36,333 nucleotides of DNA from Planctomycetota bacterium (GTDB lineage Bacteria; Planctomycetota; JACOTG01): assembly GCA_016178505.1 (NCBI GenBank), contig JACOTG010000237.1, positions 1 through 36,333 on the forward strand. The letters run 5' to 3'. Every line of letters starts with the position of its first letter. The stretch's first letter is position 1. The position numbers and the translations under genes were made by a program. This document shows, in pieces, positions 30,637 to 36,333 of this stretch. The notes beneath the pieces were generated by a model. The model searched no databases and was not told the origin of the DNA. It saw only the letters and a program-made list of their open reading frames with translations.

Positions 30637-33264
30637 ATGGCGAATTGGCTGGAAGGGCTCGGCAAGGGCCTGAAGAGCGTTTTTGGCTCGAGAAACGAGC
30701 GTCTCCTCAAAGATCTCGCCGATCGCGTCGACGCGGTCAACGACCTCGAGCCCCGAATGGAGGCGCTCTCCGATGCCGAGCTGCGCGCCAAGACCGACGA
30801 GTTCAAGAAGCGGCTGGCGGACGGCCAGACGCGCGATGCGATCCTCCCCGAGGCGTTCGCCGCGGTGCGCGAATCGAGCAAACGCACGCTCGGCATGCGC
30901 CACTTCGACGTGCAGATCGTCGGCGGCATCGTGCTCCACGAGGGAAAGATCGCCGAGATGGTCACCGGCGAAGGCAAGACGCTCGTCTCCACGACCGCGA
31001 CGTACCTGAACGCGCTCGAAGGCAAGGGCGTTCACATCGTGACCGTGAACGACTACCTCGCTCGCCGCGACCGGGACTGGATGGCGCCGATCTTCGAGCT
31101 GCTCGGCATGACCGTGGGCGCGATCCAATCGCAAATGGACAACGCCGATCGCAAGGTTCAGTACGCTTGCGACCTCACCTACGGCACGAACAGCGAGTTC
31201 GGGTTCGACTACCTGCGCGACAACATGAAGGCGCACCTTCAGGATCAGGTGCAGCGGGGACTCTTCTACGCGGTCGTGGACGAAGTCGATTCGATCCTGA
31301 TCGACGAGGCGCGCACGCCGCTGATCATCAGCGGTCCGGCGGAGGAGTCGACGGACAAGTACTACGTCGCGGACAAGATCGCGCGCCGGCTCGAGAAGGG
31401 CTCCGACTTCGAAGTGAAGGAGAAGGAGCACACGGTCGTCCTCACCGAGGAAGGCATCGAAAAGGCAGAAAAGCTCGCTGGGGTCGACTCGTTCTATACG
31501 GGCCGAAACATGGAGTGGCCGCATCACATCGAGCAAGCGCTTCGTGCGCACCACCTCTACAAGAAGGACGTCGAGTACGTCGTCAAGAAGGACGAGGACG
31601 GCCGCGACGGAATCTTGATCGTCGACGAATTCACGGGGCGACTGATGGTCGGGCGGCGATGGAGCGACGGCCTGCATCAAGCGGTCGAGGCGAAGGAAGG
31701 GCTTCGCATTCGCGAAGAGAACCAGACGCTCGCGACGATCACGTACCAGAACTATTTCAAACTCTACAAGAAGCTCGCGGGAATGACCGGAACCGCGATG
31801 ACCGAAGCGGCCGAGTTCGATCGCGTCTACAAGCTCGACGTCGTCGCGATCCCGACGAACATGCCGCTGCGCCGACTCAGCGAGAACGACACCGTATTCC
31901 GTACCGGCCGAGAGAAGTGGAACGCGATCGTCGAAGAGATCCTCCGCGTCCACCAGACGGGTCGCCCGATGCTGGTCGGAACCGTCTCGATCGAGAACTC
32001 GGAGAAGCTCTCGGACATGCTCCGGCGTCGCGGCATCGAACACGAGGTGCTGAACGCGAAGAATCACGAGCGGGAAGCGATCATCGTGGCCAAGGCCGGC
32101 GGCAAGAGCCGCGTCACCGTGGCGACGAACATGGCGGGTCGCGGAACCGACATCCTGCTCGGTGAGGGCGTCCCGGACCTCGGCGGTCTGCACATCATCG
32201 GCACCGAGCGACACGAATCGCGCCGCATCGACAATCAGCTTCGCGGTCGCGCAGGACGCCAAGGCGATCCGGGCTCGTCGCGCTTCTTCCTTTCGCTCGA
32301 GGACGATTTGATGCGCATCTTCGCTTCGGAGCGCGTCAGCTCGATCTTGAAGACACTCGGCCTCGAGGAAGGACAGGACATCCAGTCGCCAATGGTGAAC
32401 CGGGCGATCGAGCGGGCTCAGAAGAAGGTCGAGGAACGAAACTTCGAGATTCGCAAGAACCTCCTCGAGTACGACGAGGTGATGAACGAGCAGCGCAAGA
32501 TCGTCTATGACAAGCGGCAGGCGATCCTCGAAGGGCGCGACATGCGCGAGATGGTGATGGAGTTCGTCGAGGCGAAGATCGACGAAGTCCTCACGCCGAC
32601 CGGGGACGCGGCCGCGCCCGACGCGATTGCGGACCTCGACACGATCAACCTGTCGCTCGACCGGAAGTTCGGTTTCCGCCTCGAGGCAGGAGACGTCACC
32701 GGGCAAGATCGCGAGTCGCTTCGCGGCAGGCTCCTCGATCGAATCAACAAGCTCTACGACGAGCGCGAAGTCGCGATGGGCGCGGACAACATGCGCCGCA
32801 TCGAGCGCTTTCTCCTGTTGAACGCGTTCGACACGAAGTGGAAAGACCACTTGCACGCGATGGATCAATTGAAGAGCGGAGTCGGCCTCCGCGCGTATGG
32901 ACAGATCGACCCCAAGCTCGAGTACAAGAAGGAGGGGTACGACATGTTCGACCAGATGATCGGCTCGGTGCAGGACGAGGTCACCGACTTCATCTTCAAG
33001 ATCCAGGTGGAACAACGCGAGGAGCGCGAGCGGCGCGTCATGGAGGACGTTCACTGGGACTTCACGAGCCACGTCCATCACGCGATGGGCGCGCTCGACA
33101 CGAACACCCGCGCGAGCATGGATGCCGCTTCGGCGCCGAAGCCGGCACCGAACGACAAGTCGGCACCCATCCGGAATAAGAAGCAGGAGGCCGGGCGCAA
33201 CGATCCCTGCCCATGCGGAAGCGGAAAGAAGTTCAAAAAGTGTCACGGAGCAGCGAGCGCTTGA
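30637..33264 (+). CDS. secA: Preprotein translocase ATPase SecA
   Basis: SecA drives Sec-dependent export of preproteins, including the signal-peptide proteins in this window. The 875-residue protein has the Walker A TGEGKT (110-115), the DEVDSIL Walker B region, [13 protein letters not shown] (motif VI region) and the preprotein cross-linking and helical-wing/scaffold regions. It ends with the zinc-binding tail [15 protein letters not shown], which binds SecB or ribosomes. Length is normal. The ATG follows GAGGAATC. The waaA start overlaps the stop (TGATG), so the pair is co-translated. Confidence 0.98.
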   Translation: MANWLEGLGKGLKSVFGSRNERLLKDLADRVDAVNDLEPRMEALSDAELRAKTDEFKKRLADGQTRDAILPEAFAAVRESSKRTLGMRHFDVQIVGGIVLHEGKIAEMVTGEGKTLVSTTATYLNALEGKGVHIVTVNDYLARRDRDWMAPIFELLGMTVGAIQSQMDNADRKVQYACDLTYGTNSEFGFDYLRDNMKAHLQDQVQRGLFYAVVDEVDSILIDEARTPLIISGPAEESTDKYYVADKIARRLEKGSDFEVKEKEHTVVLTEEGIEKAEKLAGVDSFYTGRNMEWPHHIEQALRAHHLYKKDVEYVVKKDEDGRDGILIVDEFTGRLMVGRRWSDGLHQAVEAKEGLRIREENQTLATITYQNYFKLYKKLAGMTGTAMTEAAEFDRVYKLDVVAIPTNMPLRRLSENDTVFRTGREKWNAIVEEILRVHQTGRPMLVGTVSIENSEKLSDMLRRRGIEHEVLNAKNHEREAIIVAKAGGKSRVTVATNMAGRGTDILLGEGVPDLGGLHIIGTERHESRRIDNQLRGRAGRQGDPGSSRFFLSLEDDLMRIFASERVSSILKTLGLEEGQDIQSPMVNRAIERAQKKVEERNFEIRKNLLEYDEVMNEQRKIVYDKRQAILEGRDMREMVMEFVEAKIDEVLTPTGDAAAPDAIADLDTINLSLDRKFGFRLEAGDVTGQDRESLRGRLLDRINKLYDEREVAMGADNMRRIERFLLLNAFDTKWKDHLHAMDQLKSGVGLRAYGQIDPKLEYKKEGYDMFDQMIGSVQDEVTDFIFKIQVEQREERERRVMEDVHWDFTSHVHHAMGALDTNTRASMDAASAPKPAPNDKSAPIRNKKQEAGRNDPCPCGSGKKFKKCHGAASA

Positions 33265-34658
33265 TGGCGGAATCACCAGCATCCACGCGGCTCGGCTACG
33301 TCGTCGTCCTGCGTCTGTTCTACGACACGGTGTACCTCGTGGCCGCGATCCTTGCGTCTCCGTATCTCGCCTTCAAGTTGGCGACCTCGGCGCGCTACCG
33401 GGCCGGGATCTTCCAGCGTTTGGGATTCGGACGTCGTCGCAGAGGAACGCGCCCCTGCCTCTGGCTGCACGGGGTCAGCGTCGGCGAAGTGCTGGCCGCG
33501 ACGAAGTTCGTCGAGGAGTTCGAGCGCGAGTTCGCCCATTGGGACGTCGTGATCTCGTCGACGACGAAGGCCGGCGTGAAGGTCGCGCGCGACCGCTTCG
33601 GCAAGCACCGAGTCATCTACTATCCGCTCGACTTCAGCTTCGCCGTGCGCTCCGCCATTCGGCGCGTGAGACCCGCGGTGTTCGCGCTGATGGAGCTGGA
33701 GATCTGGCCCAATCTCCTCTTGTCGATGGATCGCGAAGGGATTCCGGTCGTGCTGCTCAACGGACGCATCTCGGAGAAATCGTTTCGAGGATTTCGCGCC
33801 TGGCAGCACTTGCTCTCGGAGCCGCTCGGTCGCATCGACCTTTACTGCGTACAGGACGAGACCTACGCCGATCGGCTCCGGCGATTGGGCGTCTCGCCCG
33901 AGAAGCTCGTCATCACCGGCACGATGAAGTTCGACACGATCGTCACGGAGCAAGCCGACGCGGTGCGCGAGCAGGTCGCGCGAGAGCTCGGCCTCGACGG
34001 CGCGAGCGCCATCCTCGTCGGCGGCAGCACGCACGAACCGGAGGAAATCGCGCTTTTCGACGCATACCGCAGCCTCCGTGAGCGGATTCCCGGACTCCGC
34101 CTCGTTCTGGCGCCGCGTCACACGGAGCGAGTGCGCGACGTCGCATTGGCCATCGAGGCGCGCGGCGGGAAGTGCATCACACGCGTCGAGCGCGACCAGC
34201 CCGTCCCGCGCGGCGATGCCGTGATCCTGGTCGCCACCATGGGCGAACTCGGGAGGATCTACTCGGTCGCCGATGTCGTGTTCGTCGGCGGCAGCCTGAT
34301 TCCGCATGGTGGCCAGAACATGATGGAGCCGGCAGGGCTCGGCAAGGCCGTGGTCTTCGGCTCCTACGTCGACAACTTTCGTGAGAGCGTCGACCTCCTC
34401 TTGCGCGACGTCGCGGCGATCCAGGTGTCGGACGAAACCGAGCTCGTTCAAGCGCTCGGCGATCTGCTCTCAGATCCGGCGCGCGCGCGCGACATCGGCC
34501 GGCGCGCGCGAAGCGTCGTCGAGCGGAATCAAGGGGCGAGTCGGCGAAACCTCGACATCCTGCGCGAGCGGTTGCTCGAGGGGGCGGGCGGCGGGTCCTC
34601 CGCGGCGCGCCCTAAGCCGCCGACCCCGGCGTCTCGCGCGGCCCCCTGCGCCACCTGA
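33264..34658 (+). CDS. waaA: 3-deoxy-D-manno-octulosonic acid (KDO) transferase
   Basis: WaaA (KdtA) adds KDO to lipid A precursor at the inner-membrane face, so the organism makes LPS. The 464-residue protein has an N-terminal anchor helix (about 13-38, VVVLRLFYDTVYLVAAILASPYLAF). It has the GT-B glycosyltransferase signature HGVSVGEVLAA with catalytic E75, and the C-terminal donor-binding regions VLAPRHTERV and GGSLIPHGGQNMMEPAGLG. The ATG at 33264 overlaps the secA TGA; an earlier in-frame ATG inside secA is not used. It is complete and slightly longer than E. coli WaaA because of a Pro/Ala-rich tail. Confidence 0.95.
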   Translation: MAESPASTRLGYVVVLRLFYDTVYLVAAILASPYLAFKLATSARYRAGIFQRLGFGRRRRGTRPCLWLHGVSVGEVLAATKFVEEFEREFAHWDVVISSTTKAGVKVARDRFGKHRVIYYPLDFSFAVRSAIRRVRPAVFALMELEIWPNLLLSMDREGIPVVLLNGRISEKSFRGFRAWQHLLSEPLGRIDLYCVQDETYADRLRRLGVSPEKLVITGTMKFDTIVTEQADAVREQVARELGLDGASAILVGGSTHEPEEIALFDAYRSLRERIPGLRLVLAPRHTERVRDVALAIEARGGKCITRVERDQPVPRGDAVILVATMGELGRIYSVADVVFVGGSLIPHGGQNMMEPAGLGKAVVFGSYVDNFRESVDLLLRDVAAIQVSDETELVQALGDLLSDPARARDIGRRARSVVERNQGASRRNLDILRERLLEGAGGGSSAARPKPPTPASRAAPCAT

Positions 34659-34692
34659 CGCGACGCGTCCGAAGCGGCGAGGGAGTGCGAGG

Positions 34693-34745
34693 GATCGACG
34701 TTTCGATCTTCAATCGGGGGAGAAGGGTCCCGGCGAGACCGGGAC
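34693..34745 (+). other. Two hairpins between waaA and metK
   Basis: GATCGA/TCGATC (34693-34698 with 34703-34708, loop CGTT) and GTCCCGG/CCGGGAC (34727-34733 with 34739-34745, 5-base loop) lie in the 105-base gap before metK. No T run follows. I compared the gap with SAM-I, SAM-II and SAH riboswitch consensus features from memory and found no match. Confidence 0.45.
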
Positions 34746-34763
34746 AGAAAGGTTCTTATCGTC

Positions 34764-36333
<1,570 letters not shown>

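Noticed and set aside
30622-33282. 886-residue minus-strand frame opposite secA
   Set aside because: Antisense shadow of secA, whose motifs are complete.
34659-34763. SAM or SAH riboswitch before metK
   Set aside because: Two hairpins are present but none of the conserved core sequences of SAM-I, SAM-II or SAH riboswitches could be seen.

Overview
The window is 36.3 kb of GC-rich, densely coding bacterial chromosome. A KDO transferase (WaaA), several predicted outer-membrane and lipoproteins, and GTG starts with strong GGAGG ribosome sites point to a high-GC Gram-negative bacterium. The MJ0042-type zinc ribbon, the alpha/alpha-toroid protein and the long TPR-tailed spermidine-synthase-like transporter fusion recall Planctomycetota, Myxococcota and related uncultured lineages, but nothing here is a firm phylogenetic marker. 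No IS element, integrase cluster, phage gene or CRISPR array was seen.

Layout, left to right. (1) 103-1508: six tRNA genes on the minus strand (Leu, Lys, Arg, His, Arg, Pro) with a 46-aa zinc-ribbon gene on the plus strand among them. (2) 1.6-6.7 kb: purD and a Fur-family regulator, convergent with a 1061-residue membrane/methyltransferase-fold/TPR fusion. (3) 6.8-11 kb: an iron-uptake locus. It has a split FeoB (separate G protein and membrane subunit), a cysteine-rich 62-aa protein and a DtxR-FeoA fusion. Facing it is a two-gene operon for an outer-membrane barrel-like protein and a monoheme lipoprotein. Both transcription units carry nearly the same 15-17 bp palindrome, a likely metalloregulator operator. 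(4) 11.1-17.9 kb: a secreted or anchored toroid protein, an unknown membrane protein, a stand-alone NIL-domain protein, an AlgE-like outer-membrane porin, an agmatinase-family enzyme and two anchored proteins of unknown role. (5) 18-22.8 kb: uvrB-uvrC and a convergent xerD. (6) 22.8-28.2 kb: the most accessory part. A 500-base gene-poor stretch with a strong promoter leads to a DUF2292 small protein, a lipoprotein, and three tandem paralogous secreted proteins of a family I do not recognise, with structured intergenic regions and a 4-codon mini-ORF. (7) 28.2-36.3 kb: housekeeping genes: DksA-type factor, pyrD (frameshifted), a response regulator with an unknown N-terminal domain, secA, waaA, metK and the start of ahcY.

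How the genes fit together: the feo genes, the DtxR-FeoA fusion, the Fur homologue and the palindromes form a candidate iron regulon that includes an outer-membrane protein/cytochrome pair. metK-ahcY is the start of the activated-methyl cycle. NIL and DUF2292 proteins are both often found near sulfur/methionine genes. Three genes show lesions worth checking against raw reads: a one-base frameshift in a G run in pyrD, an in-frame amber codon inside a conserved C-terminus in the second secreted paralogue, and an internal in-frame deletion of about 50 residues in metK.
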